This document shows positions 34,461 through 47,900 of a stretch of 64,000 bases of DNA, piece by piece. The notes beneath the pieces were generated by a model, which saw only the letters and a list, made by a program, of their open reading frames with translations, made no database searches and was not told where the DNA came from. A program made the position numbers and the translations under genes. The first letter of the stretch is position 1; every line of letters starts with the position of its first letter. The stretch is from contig OY365810.1 of the NCBI GenBank assembly GCA_959347315.1, positions 3,333,686-3,397,685 of the forward strand, in the 5' to 3' direction. Origin of the DNA: Bimastos eiseni. Lineage: Eukaryota > Annelida > Clitellata > Crassiclitellata > Lumbricidae.

Positions 34461-36729
34461 TGGAGCGTCTTCTAAACAGGAACCCCAGAGCAGTAGACGT
34501 ATGGGCTCATGTAAAACTGCATTTCAATGTAATGTAAGATGAATTTCCTAAATATTTATGACTGCCTTAAGATAGCCAGATGATTATGAGTTTAGCTTAA
34601 TACGGCCGTCGTATCAAGTCAAGGTATTAGACCCAGATAAAACAGACCCACACACTAAGACCCAGATACATGTAGGCCTTCATGAATCCATACACATTCA
34701 ATCAATCAATCATCATTTTGTAACCAATCAGATTAAGAGCAACACGATGTTTTGTTCAAGGTTAACATGACATTGGTAACATTTTGGAGCCCTGAAGAGA
34801 TTCCACTAAATAGGTTCACCTAAGATACTTACAAATTATGCACAAATATCAGTTGATTAACATTATAGATTCAGTGACCAGTTTGGTCACCGGATTACAC
34901 GTTTGCTCCAGTCGCGACTTTTTAATCATAGCTAGCGACATAAGACCATAATAACATTAACACAATGGCATAGGTTTATATACTAGAGAAACATCCTTTT
35001 TGTTTATTTTTATTATGTGGATGCGGAGCATCCTTTGAATCAGATTTCCACCAGTATATGGTCATGCGTTGAAACACATTAACGATTATTATAATTATGA
35101 CAGTCTATGAGGCAAGTTCAAGCAACATGACTTGTATTTAACTCTGTTGTGATCCCAGTGCCGTCAGGATATTAACGGAGCACAGACAGTGTCCTTTCTT
35201 ATCTGTCGATGGCCTTTAAACAACGGGAAAATCCTGTAGAGAAGAATGAGGGAGGAGGAAGAATGGATGGAGAATGGAGCGAGAAAAGGAAGGGGAAGGA
35301 GTTGACCTACTCAATGTTGGGACGAGTAACTCCCTTGCCTAATTATAAAGCCGCGTAGATGTTATTCTACAGCAAGAATTTCACCACTAATTACATATTT
35401 CCTATAGCGTTAATCCTGCATGTGAATTCTACACTAAGATGCTATTGTCCAGCAGTTGCTAGAGTATACTAGTACCACCAACACAACCCCCGAATTATAG
35501 GATATCGAAGTGCTACTTTGTCGCAATATCAATTCAAATTAATGTAATGTATGATGTCTTACCCCTATTTTGTCGTGTGGCAGATAAGTGAAACATCTCC
35601 ATCAAACAAAGGACCTTTAAGCTACAGCATCGAATTAGGCCTACATGCTTTCAAAGCATGTCATCATGTGAAGACATGTTGAGTCATTGACTGGCGCTCA
35701 TAGCATGTGGTTAACCACAGGTCTATGGACGACTACTCTGCGGTGGTTTTATCACCGGATTCTGACTGGCAGTGGGTATGAATGGTTAAATGGCAATTGA
35801 CAAGCCACTATTGAAGGGGCACTCACTGTTTATTTTGGATAACTACACGTGTGTTTATAGAGTTGGAATGCCAAGTGGGAAATTCTATCTGTTTCTAAAC
35901 TCCGGTGATGGGATTTATCTGCGCTCAGTTATGTTTTAAGTAAACGCTCCCACAGCCGACCAGCTGCCTTTACTATCAATGAGTCAGTATTTCAACTTCC
36001 AATGAATTAAGAGTCTCTTAATCGAGTCCTTAGGGTCAGTCAATGCATGAACGGATTAAAAAACCTTTATAATCATTACTTCATGTCCGCATAAAGGGAG
36101 GCTAGACTTGGCTAGATGCCAGACGGCAGAAGTCAAAGTGATAGTAAAGCAGCCACACTGAACAACACAACAGACACATAAATGTAGAACTACTCCAATT
36201 GTCTGGTTCATTAGTGACTTTTGTATTTCGGTTTGTTCCGGAAGATAGAAAACTTGAAGTATGTGCTTTATCTATCAAACGGTAATCGCAATGAAACATG
36301 GGAAGTGCTCGTTAGGTGCTTGAAAGCTTATCAGATAAAAATTATCCGCTCGTAGAAACGTATCGACAACTAATTCAACAACAGTATCCGCTCATTTAGC
36401 ATTGAATGTCAACACAATATCACATGCATAACGCTCACATTACTTGTTATGTAATCTTATTTGATATGCTCCGATATACATGTAGGCCATGATCCGACCA
36501 AGTATTATCACATATCCTTTGATACGTTCCTAGCAAGCGTACACGTGGTCTAGTCCGGGAAATTCCCATCCAAAGTGTGATGGCGAATGTCAGTGTATAG
36601 TAACACTTGTAGGCTAAGAACTGTGACAAGCTGCATCTCCATTCAGACACCCACTACCAGTTATAGTAACTACCCCAATAGAATTTTTATATAACGTATT
36701 TATATTATTATGCCACCGCCAAATGTAGC

Positions 36730-37360
36730 AAATATAAAGATGTGGGGTTTTGCGGCGGAGGGTTTATTCGCATTTTATCTAAAGACGACAGGGCCTACTA
36801 ACCCTAAATCTAACCCTAGTCATCCCCACGACGCCTAATCTATTCTTAACCTACCCTTAGTCCGTGATGACATCCAACCAGACCCTAAACCGACCACTAT
36901 GGTCCCAATTCTTAGCAGTTTTGTATTTTTAATTAGTGCACACAGAAATTCTGTCGCAGAATTGTGTTGATAACATTATTTCTGCAGTGAAACATAAATT
37001 ATCTAACACAGTATGTGAATGAGTAGGCCTATGCGCTCATCATTGCAAAGTCATCGCTCACATTTTGCAATCTAAATATAGGCCAATACAGAATAGTATT
37101 AAAAGACTTTTATACGAACTCAACTTCTCGTCTATGGAAAACATGAGACTAGTTAAATAGTATAAAAAATTTCATTCACCATAATGTCAATAAGTTACAT
37201 GTAGGCCTACCTCTTGCAAAGTTTGTTGAACCATCAGCAATGATACTTGAAGACCTGAAGTAATCGCTGCCGGTTATTATACCATCCCTTGTATAAGCTA
37301 AGCTATAAGCTACATTTAACCACAAATAAGCTGCAAGGTTTTAGGACAAGTATATTTTCC
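36730..37360. repeat. Diverged duplicated segment, copy 2
   Basis: Partner of 17160-17770. Each copy lies several kilobases upstream of the start of an IgR gene (IgR-A and IgR-B), so it may be duplicated upstream DNA rather than a mobile repeat. Confidence 0.65.
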
Positions 37361-37919
37361 CAGAAACAAAAGCTTTGTACATTTTTATTTACGACTAGTC
37401 TGTGATTAGAAATTTCCCTAAATGAGATAACATATCTGAATGAAAATATGCCGACTGTAAATTATATGTATCACCCGGATTTGTCTGAGGTCAAATGAGT
37501 CATCGGCCTATATTATATAGGTTAACCGTTTCCACCTTCTGGCCTAGCAGCCTTACAAACGAATCACGTTTAGAGGTGTAACCGTGATTATTCTGAACAT
37601 TACATTACAATAGATAGGCTTGAACCATATATATAGAGATCATTATTATACATTAGGTTAAGCTGAACATTTACTAATTCGGACAGTATAGGTTCTGTCA
37701 ATCTCTCGCGTAGGCTCTAGCACTTACAGTCAGCCCTCATTGCTAGAGTGGTCAGTAGCTGATCCTTGAGAGGTCAGTAGCTGACCAATCAAAGTAGTCT
37801 GTTCTAGGATAGGCCAGTTTCCTCTTTGGCTGAGAAAAGTGACTTATAAGCTGTAACACTATTAGGAACTTCGCATGACGGTAAAAGCCAATGTTGCTAC
37901 ACACTGTCGTTAAACCCCA

Positions 37920-37950
37920 CTTATATATATATATATATATATATATATTT
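37920..37950. repeat. TA dinucleotide repeat
   Basis: About 14 TA units. Confidence 0.9.
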
Positions 37951-38439
37951 GGAACTTCGCAGTCTGACTTCCAAAATCATCAGGTATCTTAGTACGTCAG
38001 ATCTGTCTGTTATAATATATTTATTTTATTAATAATTTAGCTTCATGTTCAACTTCTAGTATCTAACATCATTATCACTTCGTGAGTATCTGTATCATTC
38101 TGTATTTAGGCAACCAAATATATGTTGTCACTTTATCTATTCCTTGTTTAATAAAGATAGTTTGTATCTGAACTGTCTCTTCATGTGTAGCTAGTTTCTC
38201 CTAACATAATCTAATTCATTAAGCATCTAATATAATAGTAGAGCTAGTCTTAAGTAGAACCCTCAACGTTCTTACAGAGGTGCCTGGGTTTAATGATTTT
38301 TAGCGAATATTTTGTCTTCGAGTGTGTCAGTGAGTCGCGTGACAGAATACTACATTTCATCCCGTTGCCACCCAGTCTGTTTTCTATCCCTCTGTCTGTG
38401 TTTCTGTTGTTCTATCCGCCTATGTATGCCTGTATGTCA

Positions 38440-38570
38440 CATGGTCTTTACTTCTCAACACCATTTGCCCCCCACTTTTGGAATTTTCTCCCCACAGAAA
38501 TTTGAAAAATTGGGGCAGAAATTATCTAAACAAAAGTCATCTTAAAAAGCCATTGGAGAAACATAAATAA
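38440..38570 (+). mobile_element. Possible LINE C-terminal relic
   Basis: STPFAPHFWNFLPTEI resembles the AP.LWN.LP.EIR motif of LINE reverse-transcriptase C termini. Short and decayed. Confidence 0.4.
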
Positions 38571-38579
38571 GAACCTATT

Positions 38580-38690
38580 TGGAGGGGCACATGGGGGGGG
38601 GCACTGAGCACTAAAACTGAGGGCAATGCCCCCAGTTTTGAAACTGGGACCGGTGCCTCTGCCCCTCCGCTTGTTACACCCATGGTTAGC
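38580..38690. repeat. GTAACAAGCGGAGGGG repeat fragment (partner near 58960-59045)
   Basis: Both copies end in CCGCTTGTTACACC after a run with GGTGCC.CT.TG.C, indicating a shared transposon end. The second lies just outside the 3' end of IgR-D exon 2. Confidence 0.5.
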
Positions 38691-39869
38691 GGCCTGGTTA
38701 ACATAATAGGCGTTGTTTAGATATCGGAATGGACTTACATGTTATTAAAGTGTCAAAGTGACCCATTCGACCGTTCTTTGTCTATAGGAACGAGAGGTTC
38801 ACTTTTTAGCCAATCACGACACACATACTGATGCTCAGCTACTCTGCGCAATATCCACCCGATCAATAGACTTCTCAACTTTAGAGCCAGATTAGTCATT
38901 AGCAGCTCAGCATCGACAACCTGATAGTCTAGCATTTCCAGAAAAATGAAAGTACGTGTACAAGTGATGTGCAATAATTATAGTTCGTGGGTAGACTTTT
39001 AGCTGACGTTAAAAAGCAACTAGGTTTACTGTTCGATTATTTCGTCTGTGAGCCCATGAATAATTAAGGAGTTACTTCAGCTGTGAACCTAAAATCGTGG
39101 GACAAGGCGATATAGTGTAAAATTTGCGTTGTAAATACCTCGTGGAGTTTCCCTGAGCGTGGTGTGTATTGCAGAACGGGTTCAAAGAGTGCACCATGAT
39201 CTAAGTTGGTCTATGATACCGAGTTTGACTGTGGAACTGCTGAATACATGTAGCAAGGGACTTTATATTAGCTCCAACATCTCTTTGCTCTTTGATGTTA
39301 CTTGGCGAAGTACTGAACTGGAATAACTGCTCCAATTCATCGACGGATTAAGCCAAGAATATGATTACCCCATCCAAGGCCCGAGTCCCAGAGCCAGCAA
39401 ATATTCCAGCAAGTTTGATCAAACGTGAGGGATATTTCTGAAGAAATATTTTCTCAATAAGAGCACATGCACCATTGCACCTATCAATGACATTTTGTCA
39501 ATTAAGAGCTTGGCGCAATATCTTTTAAATTCTCCTGATATTTTGAATTCTCAAAACGTTATGCAACTCCAAGTCATGACTGTTTTGGTTCATGTGTAAA
39601 TGGGGTCCTTTTTCTAACAATAATTCATAGCGGTCGTCCATATTTTTGGCATGAACAATCGCCATAAGAAAATGAAGAAAAAAAACAGTTGGACCGACCA
39701 CTGGAGTCACAAAACAGACAATTGAAGTATTAGATCAATCTTTATTAATCGTTGAGCATGGCAATTATTATTATAACGCCACTAGATATCAGAGGCGGTT
39801 ATGAATCAACACATAGCTAAACGAAGAACAGGGAAGTCTTCAGGCACCTCCGGAAGGCAGCAGATAAGA

Positions 39870-39995
39870 GAGACAGCCAGACAGAGACAGAGAGAGACAG
39901 AGAGACAGAGAGAAAGACAGATAAAGAGAGAGAGAGAGTGAGTGAGAGAGAGAAAGAGACAGACAGACCGAGAGAGCGAGAGAGAGAGAGCAGCT
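39870..39995. repeat. GAGA/AGAC simple repeat
   Basis: Purine-rich microsatellite of AGAGAC, AGACAG and GAGAGA units. Confidence 0.88.
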
Positions 39996-40734
39996 CATAT
40001 CAAGGATGAAGCTGTTCTAGCTGGTGGGACCCACGTAAGCGAAGCTCCACAAACCATCAGCAGTTCGCGGGCAGATGATCGAGGGAAGAAGGCAGGTGAG
40101 GAATAGAAGAGATCCTAGTGCAGGCACCAGAAGGAAAACAGCCATTTATACAAACATTGGAGAGCGATGTTCAGTGTAGCCTACAGTTCGGTTTGTAGAG
40201 ATACTAGAAAGAGGAGGCAGAGCATCTGTTAAAATGGGTTTCGTTGGGAGCTATAAATCCTTGAAGGTCAATGAGTTGCAATGAGTGACGAGAGTAGACA
40301 TTCTTGAAGAGGCGAGCTTTACCTTGGCCTTGGGTATATAATTCAAGCATCTGTTTCCGGGCTGTTGGTTTGCCTATTAGCCAACATGCTGACTTTTATT
40401 AGGTTCATAGCGAATACGGCTTCAGGTTTCTGAGAAATAAGATGGTGTAAGTTGTTACCGAAAACCCAGAGAAAACCATCGATGGAAAACATAGAAGCGT
40501 CGTGCCACGTAGCCATCTCTATCCAAGAATTAGTTTCATTTTTCTGCTGTAGGTCTATCTAATCTTCCCCTCTCTGCATTAGGCCTCCAGCCCGATTAAC
40601 ACGACATAATAGCCCAGATTCCGAGCACGCTCATCTAAACATAAGGACTAACACATTAACATTGGTTCCTATTTGCGAATACCCAACCTTGAGCAAATAA
40701 CCAAACCCCAATTGAACGAATTTGCTACCAAAAT

Positions 40735-40960
40735 GCTTTGAGAATTGTTTCACGCCTGCGTCATAGCTTGACCGTAGGTCTTGGAAATTATTGTAGTCCC
40801 TTTTATCCCAGAACCAACGCACGTAAAGTTTCAATTGCTTCCACTGGACCAACAGCACGGAACAAAGTTTCGCAAGAGATGAAGAACCTAGATAATATAT
40901 CATTATTTAAAGCCAAACTTCATATTTATCTACTAGAGCTAACTATGGTACTGTGCTAGT
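40735..40960 (+). mobile_element. Probable LINE C-terminal relic
   Basis: The open frame ends with GPTARNKVSQEMKNLDNISLFKAKLHIYLL, resembling GP..WN.LP.EI....LS.FK.KLK.YLL of LINE C termini. Confidence 0.45.
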
Positions 40961-41129
40961 TGCTTGACATGTATTAGCACTCAAACTGTTTGCTTTTAAC
41001 TATCGGTTAACTAGTTAAAATGACAGCGTACCTACATTATTGTATTACCGCTACCGTCTTTATTACTCTATCACGAAAGGTTGCCTCTGCTAGCGGGATC
41101 TCGGTCCCCTATGGTTTTTACTGTATTAG

Positions 41130-41965
41130 ACAGGAATGTGGTCTCGAGACCTAGGTCTTGGTCTCGAATGTATCGGTCTTGGTCCTGGTCTTGGTCTCGG
41201 ACCATCGGTCTTGGTCTTGATCTCGACTGCGTCGGTCTTGGTCTTAAAGGAACTGTCGCTGTCTTAGGTCGGCGTTCTTGGTCATTTGCCGTATCAGAGC
41301 AACTTCTTTTATATTTGCCGGTTATTTTCGTTTATTAGAGACACCGGATGTTTAGGCCGCGCTTGGTATTGATTTGCGACGTGCTGACCATCAATATATA
41401 CAAGTTACTATGAAAAAAAAATGTACCTTTGCAACGGAACCAGCCATTTCAAAATTTGTTTTCATAAATTTCAAGATTTTGGAACAATCTAATTATTATG
41501 TTGTCGGCCACGGGCAGTCACTATTAACCTACAATTCCGAGTACAAATAGGCCTACAGGCCTACACCATTCAAACGGAACGCTAATCTACTTGTTCACAT
41601 GTCTTTTTTGTAACCTATCCTATAGGCTACTGTAAGTAATTTATAGTGCGATATTCTCAGGCCGAAGACTATGGCCGAACCCACAAAAAGTTTAGACTGG
41701 CCGGTAAAACAGTCTTCTAGACCATTATTAAGATTAGTATTCTTCAGCAATAAAATTAATATTTTAAGCGTGTTATTCCTTATTCCGTTTAAGCGTCTTA
41801 ATAAATTGAACTGTTTATAAAAAATAGTATCGGTCTTGGTCTTGGCATTTCTCTCGGACCCCCGGTCTTGGTCTTGGTCTTGGTCTCAGAACACCCGGTC
41901 TTGGTCTTGGTCTTGGACCTCTCGGTCTTGGTCTTGGCCTCGAGGTTTTGGTCTCGTGCCCAACA
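41130..41965. mobile_element. Element bounded by GGTCTTGGTCTCG minisatellites
   Basis: Two arrays of GGTCTTGGTCTTGGTCTCG-type units (about 41130-41255 and 41828-41965) flank about 570 bases of unique sequence. The right edge reads CGTGCCCAACACTGG, so its reverse complement begins CAGTGTTGGGC, like hAT-type termini. Confidence 0.5.
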
Positions 41966-42332
41966 CTGGTATTAGACTGCTTTAATTGTGTTACTTGATT
42001 GTCATTTGTCAGTGATCAGTAAAACATCTTTGGTGTTGGTACATCCGGTTCTTTATTCATAATATGCTCACTGATATCCGACTACTCCCCTCAGACATTT
42101 CCCCGTAAGACATTTTGGACCCAGACACTTTTCCAGTTTATCACTTTGTCCGATTAAAAATATTGTTGACATAATGAAGACAATGGCTACGACAGAGAAG
42201 ATGATAATGAAGACAATGACTACGACGAAGCAGAAGATAATGAAGATGATGACGACGGTGACAATGATGATAAATGATGCTGATTATAAGAAAGTGAGCT
42301 AGTAGGTCAATCAGTCAACCCAAAAGACTTGA

Positions 42333-42620
42333 TTTAGCACCCCTTCAAGATATCTACACAGAGACGCTCCTGGCCTAACCGCGGCTGAAACGGACAGTTT
42401 TCTTTAAGTAATGTATTATGCTGATGGTGATGATGATGATAATGATGATGATGGTGGCCTTTCAGGCAGTTGAAAGCAAATATTTTTAAACTTGCACGTA
42501 ATGACGGGAATCTGTAAGAGACGATTCACCGGTTCAAGCTGGTACCCTGCTCTTGACTTTCGAGTGGCGATTTAGAAGAATGGAGATTACTAAATGAATA
42601 TTACGATTACGATCACGAGG
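42333..42620. repeat. Cluster of SINE/LINE-tail fragments
   Basis: Copy 2 of the TAGC.CCCCTTCAAGATAT repeat (42333-42375), GATGAT runs (42420-42455), and a TTTCGAGTGGCGATTTAGAAG LINE-tail fragment (42550-42615). Confidence 0.6.
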
Positions 42621-43431
42621 AGCAATTATCTTAACCGATCAACATATTGAAAATTAGCCGAGTCAATGCCACTGAAAACGTGTATGCCTACAATTACATC
42701 CATTATTTATTACATGTAAACCGGAACCTAATTCAATTGTTCAATATTGGTTTTAGTATTTTCCAGCGGTTGGTCCTACTATTATAATTAAGCTTATAAG
42801 CATTAAGCGAAATGTAATAGAAGCAGAGTTCGCCGCAGTTGGGTTCCGAATATTCGCTAGGTGGATACAGATACGTCGTCGGTACAGCGACAGCGAAATC
42901 TGTTATGAGAAAAGAGTATCTAAATCAGTCCGCCTATAAAATTTATCTCACTCCACTTCATAGTGCACTCCCCATTCTAATAAGTGTGCCTCAGATAAGA
43001 GTTTCGAAGAAGAACCAGCCTACCTTAGTTCCCATGAGTTGCTGTTCGAAATTATCCTCTCCGAGACTACGTGATATTTTCCATCCGGACCACGAGAAAT
43101 TGGGTTTGGAGATTCCCTACAATACCGAAAACGAAAACAGCCTATGTGCGTGGTTAATCACTCTATAAATAATCTCACCCTAGAGTTGTCAGAAACTATT
43201 GCAATTGCATTTTATTGTGAGCAGCGGGACCCTAAAGTAAATCACTAGTATTTCCAACAATGTAGAACAAGTATTCTTATTGGTGGCCCTAACCTGCGGG
43301 ACCCTCCGTCCTTAATTGGGTCTCCTGTGTAATCATAAATTTTGTTTGTTATACCGATCTCATGTAACTTGTTACTTTGGTTTGCCAAATAAACTTGAAT
43401 TGATGATGATGAAATCTTGGAGCATTAGCAA

Positions 43432-43479
43432 AAACGAAAACAGTTGGTTGTATGTGAATACAACCAACTGTTTTCGTTT
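43432..43479. repeat. Perfect 22-bp inverted repeat with 4-base loop
   Basis: Arm 43432-43453 is the exact reverse complement of 43458-43479. Any transcript across it would form a very stable hairpin. Confidence 0.92.
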
Positions 43480-43675
43480 CACAAGTATCCTAGATGAACC
43501 GTCTATTAGCGGCTTTGTCTTCATTCACCCGCATTCGTATCTGTGAAATTGACTTGTATAAACCATGGGTGTATTTAGGAAATACGCGCATTACGCCTTG
43601 CCGCTGTAAAAAAATAAAAATGCAGAAGATACCACCATAATAATTATTACCCAATGGAAAGCCCACAAAACGATA

Positions 43676-44280
43676 TTAAGACGTTTGGTCAACGGACGTT
43701 ATGTCAACGAACGTTTGTCAAGTGGACTGTTCGTCAAGATGACTGTTGGTCAGAAATTTTAATTTTAGATATTGGAGACGCTTTTAAAATATGTTAGTTC
43801 TCTTATCAGTAGACCTACAAACAACTGCACTGGCGCAGATAAGATGATAACCCTTTGAAATTGATATGGAAGAACGAAAATGCTAATATATCCTTGTACT
43901 ATTGCACATTTTTGTCTCACAGTTAGGCACCTTCGTGTTTTAATTTTTTCACCACATTTAATGCAAAACTATTGCATTAAAGTGTATTATTTTGAGGAAA
44001 AACAATGCCTATCAAGTTCATAATTTATTTTCAATGATTGATTTAAAAATTAACCTTACAACAGTTCACCTCAATGATTATTTTATAAACAATATACTTC
44101 ATAAGACGTCATCTGTTTACATGTATAAAAATATTTCCTGAGCAATCTCAATGATTGCTTTATAATGGGCCATTGATCATACGTCTGTTTGACGAATATA
44201 CCCTTGATCAACAACAGTCCTCTTGACAAACTGTGCACTGTATGCCAACTGTCCTAACAGTCGTTGAAACAACATATACC
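43676..44280. mobile_element. MITE-like element with GTCAA-rich inverted ends
   Basis: Left end has repeated GTCAACG..CGTT, GTCAAGTGGACTGTT; the right end carries the reverse complement (AACAGTCCTCTTGAC). The interior is AT-rich and non-coding. Confidence 0.5.
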
Positions 44281-44870
44281 ATCATGTAGGCTAGCTGAGA
44301 AGCGCCCCTCAGAAAATTTCTTGAAAAGACGCTATATCAAGTTTCATAGATTTGATTTATTTTCATTAAAAATTGCCAGACCTGTCACACCCCCTCGGCA
44401 AAACTAAGTATAGATGATGGCGGCGTCAACAAGATCATTGAATTGAGTTGAATTAGATAAAACTATTTAGGTCAGACTAGGTTCCATTGGATCAGGTCAC
44501 ATCTTATTTTGGTCCTCTCGAAAAAGGTTATGTTTTAGGTATAATTGTCAAAACACATTTTTCACTATGACCGAGACACTGCACGTGACTATTACCTAGG
44601 CCCAAACATTTCCACAGTAAATGATTCATTTAGAGTCAGCTGAGTTTTGATTGCACGCTAAACACTCATTAGCAGATAATTTGACTCTGTGTCCATTAGC
44701 ATTGGCACAAAATAGAATGCGTCCGGTTCAAAAATCAGTTGCCGGCTCTTTAAGACTAATAGTCGCTAGATACACTTGTCAAAACAAGGAAGAATTACAT
44801 GAAAATTGAAGTTGGATTACAGATCTTGCTGTCGATTATTCAAGAATGTGCATTCTTCAGTACATACACG

Positions 44871-44934
44871 ATGTTTGCTAAGCGAGACTTATATAAATCA
44901 TTTGGCATATTGAGTTTAATCTGCCTGGGACTTG
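44871..44934 (+). CDS. IgR-C exon 1, signal peptide
   Basis: The ATG at 44871 starts MFAKRDLYKSFGILSLICLGL, a basic N-region then a hydrophobic core. It ends CTTG|GTATGT in phase 1; the joined codon is Ala. Confidence 0.8.
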
Positions 44935-47900
44935 GTATGTATCTCACATTGCGGTGAAACGAATATTCATGAATAATATCAGGTCAATTGATATAGCGTA
45001 TCTATTAAAACCAGAAGAGGTTAAAGAGGTTAAGAAATGATGCAGGACATAACAACATCTTTTTTTCGGACAAAATGGATGTTGCTACTGTAGGTCCAAC
45101 GTGAATGCCGCTCCATCGTTTCTTAAAAAAACTCTTTCCAGTCAGTTTTATTCACTACTACATATTATGTATTCTATTACATTTCAATTCGACTCTATTC
45201 AATTCCTGTTGATTTTATTCTACCCAATTCCGTTTCGTTTGATTCTATTCTATTCAGATGAATTTCAGTCCATTTTCTTTCATTCCATTCTGATTCGCGT
45301 CTTAGATTGGTTCCAGAGTTGGGATTAAATTGATTGATATGATATTCTATTCATTTGGTCCGCATTTGACTGCTGTGCTTTCAATACCTGTCTTGAAACT
45401 TACTTAACTCTTATGAAAACACATTGAGTATGTGCCATTGAGAGGGCTTTATTCATTAAACAGATAACATTGAAGTGAGACCTTATCTCACAAAAATACT
45501 ATTTTAGCCAATGGAACCGTGATTGTAAAACCCAGCAACACGGCCGTTGTTGCTGGGGATTGGATGTCAATGGAATGTCGTACAACCAACGGATCAACCG
45601 TCTATCGTTGGACACTCACACGTCCAACGGGTACTAGCAAAGATTACATCTTTACGAACTACATAGGAGAACGACGTCTTGTCTCCAATTATTCATACGG
45701 CGCTGAAGTGGACGAACAGGGGTCTGGTCTGTTGTACCTGAAATCAACGCAGTTAGGCGATAGTGGTCTCTACACTTGCTATTCCATCGTGAGTGGTGGA
45801 CAGCTTCAACACAGTGCTCAGCTAATCGTCTTTGGTAATGACAATTAACATCTACTATCGGGTGCATTGTAAAATGAGTAAGCCTATGGGACTCTCGATC
45901 CATAGGTCGAGGTTCAAACTACGTGTAGAAATCTGTTTAAGATTTCGGTCGTACTCGTGCCATCTAGATATAGGCTTAATGAGAGACTGACGATTTCAGT
46001 GATCAAAGGTCGATCCACTTTCTCTCGTTTTCCAACGCTTCAGACTTATTCGTGTTTCTTGGGATAGCTAGGGAATTGTTTATCTGTTAATTAAGCAACG
46101 CAACATTAACTTCTCCTCCAAAAATGGAATCGCTTGCCGTATAGAACTATTGAATGGTTGCTCTCAATCAAGGTTAGCAAGATCTACACACAAAACGGTA
46201 AAAGGGGTTTAGCTTAGAGAATTTTAAACTTTCTCAAGAATTATAACTATGTAACTTACACTGATAATAACAAAGTAATTTTTAGATGGGTCATGTGGTA
46301 TTTGCAATAATTCACATCTAGTAGCTGTTTTAGATACTACTTCAAATGTTTTCTATAGTAACCATTTTTTCATTCTATTAAAATAGTTAGTCTGACTATT
46401 ACCCATCATTGTTGTTTGCACACTTAAATTACTTCTACTGCTCTCGACCATTTGCACGAGTTGCGCTTTTCTCTTTATCCTCACATATCAAAGAGCCAAC
46501 GAATTCTTGAATGAAGACGACGTTCTGTTTTCTTCAGCTATCCATGTTTTGCTTCAGGCATGGACTCCATACATGGGTACAGCATTCCTAATGTGGCCTA
46601 ACCAGAGATTTGAGCAACTGCATTGTTTTATAATTGCCTTTGGTGACTATGGCTTGTCCGTATCATACTCGAGTTGACTGAACCTTTCTTGATGCTTCAG
46701 CACATTGCCCTGAAGCTTTTAGTTAGTGTGGATAATCGATCCTTAGTCCCTTTCTTCTCGGCTCACTTTCAATGTGTTCACATGAACACTCATACTTTAT
46801 CTTTCTCATATGGTTCCTTGATCCCCCCGCTGTATCTCTGATTCTTTATTATCACCCGTTGCTCCAGTTTGCTTTGCATCATCTGCAAACTTAGAAACTC
46901 GATATACATGTAAGCCTATTGTCTATGCCATAAATAAATACGAGCAGCATAAAAAATTATGACTGTACTTCGAAATCCAACGATAATTATGAAGTGTAAA
47001 GTTTTAACTGAGATTTAATTTGGATAAATAGAAATCGAGGGAGTTCCCACAGTTTGCATCTGAGTAAACACAACTTTTACAAATGTGATGATTAGTGTCT
47101 TATGCACACCAGACTCAGTCAATGGAAGTCTTGCCTGTCGTGACATGCATGTACCAGCATATAATTAATTCGTATATCCAGGTTTACATTCACGTCATAC
47201 GCATCAGTAGAAAAGAATGCATTTGCAAAATGTAGTCATAGGTAATGAAAGTCAATGTTTTGAAGCTGCGATAACCGATAACACCGAGATTCCAATCCAA
47301 CGTATCATGGTGTCTTGTTGACTGTTAGAGAGTGAACCGCTTTGTGAGACCAACTACACAGCAGAGGATAACGCAACTCTAACAGATGGCGATGTCATCT
47401 GGATGCAGTGCAGTGTCAACTTCCAAGGAATGTGGAGTCCAACGGTCGAATGGAAACAACACACAGAGGGAGACAAACAAGGAGTGGATGACCAACAAAT
47501 AGTCCTCTCTCGTGGGGTATCTACGGTAACATTGCTCAACACCAGCATCACTACGACGCTCACTTATGTCAGTGGCTCTAGTAAAGCAATGTATTTCTCG
47601 TGCAGAATCTTTTTTCAGGGGCATAATGGAAGCGTTCGAGTGACAGCCATCAATGTTCCAAACTACAACTACACGTGGAAGTCACCAAGACTAGTTCCAC
47701 ATTGGTTGAAGACAGAAGAAGACGTGTATGACGTTCCACTTCCTGTTGAGGTTGCAATTCTCAGCACACCAATACCAATGTCGAGTGGTAGCAATGATTG
47801 GTGTAAGTGAAGATTACACTGCTTCAGAAATTTAAAAATGTTGTCGTGCATCATGCAAACATGATCGTATTCGAAGGAACCAAATTTACCAGGCACTATT

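Larger units (their letters stand above)
30477..44870. other. 14-kb intergenic region between IgR-B and IgR-C
   Basis: The two receptor genes diverge from here. I found no Ig exon. Contents are LINE and SINE relics and simple repeats (listed), plus featureless AT-rich sequence, for example 34500-36700 and 44300-44800. Confidence 0.55.

Noticed and set aside
36447..36655. Minus-strand MEMQLVTVLSLQVLLY start resembling a signal peptide
   Set aside because: No phase-1 donor at the expected place, and no Ig exon downstream before IgR-B.
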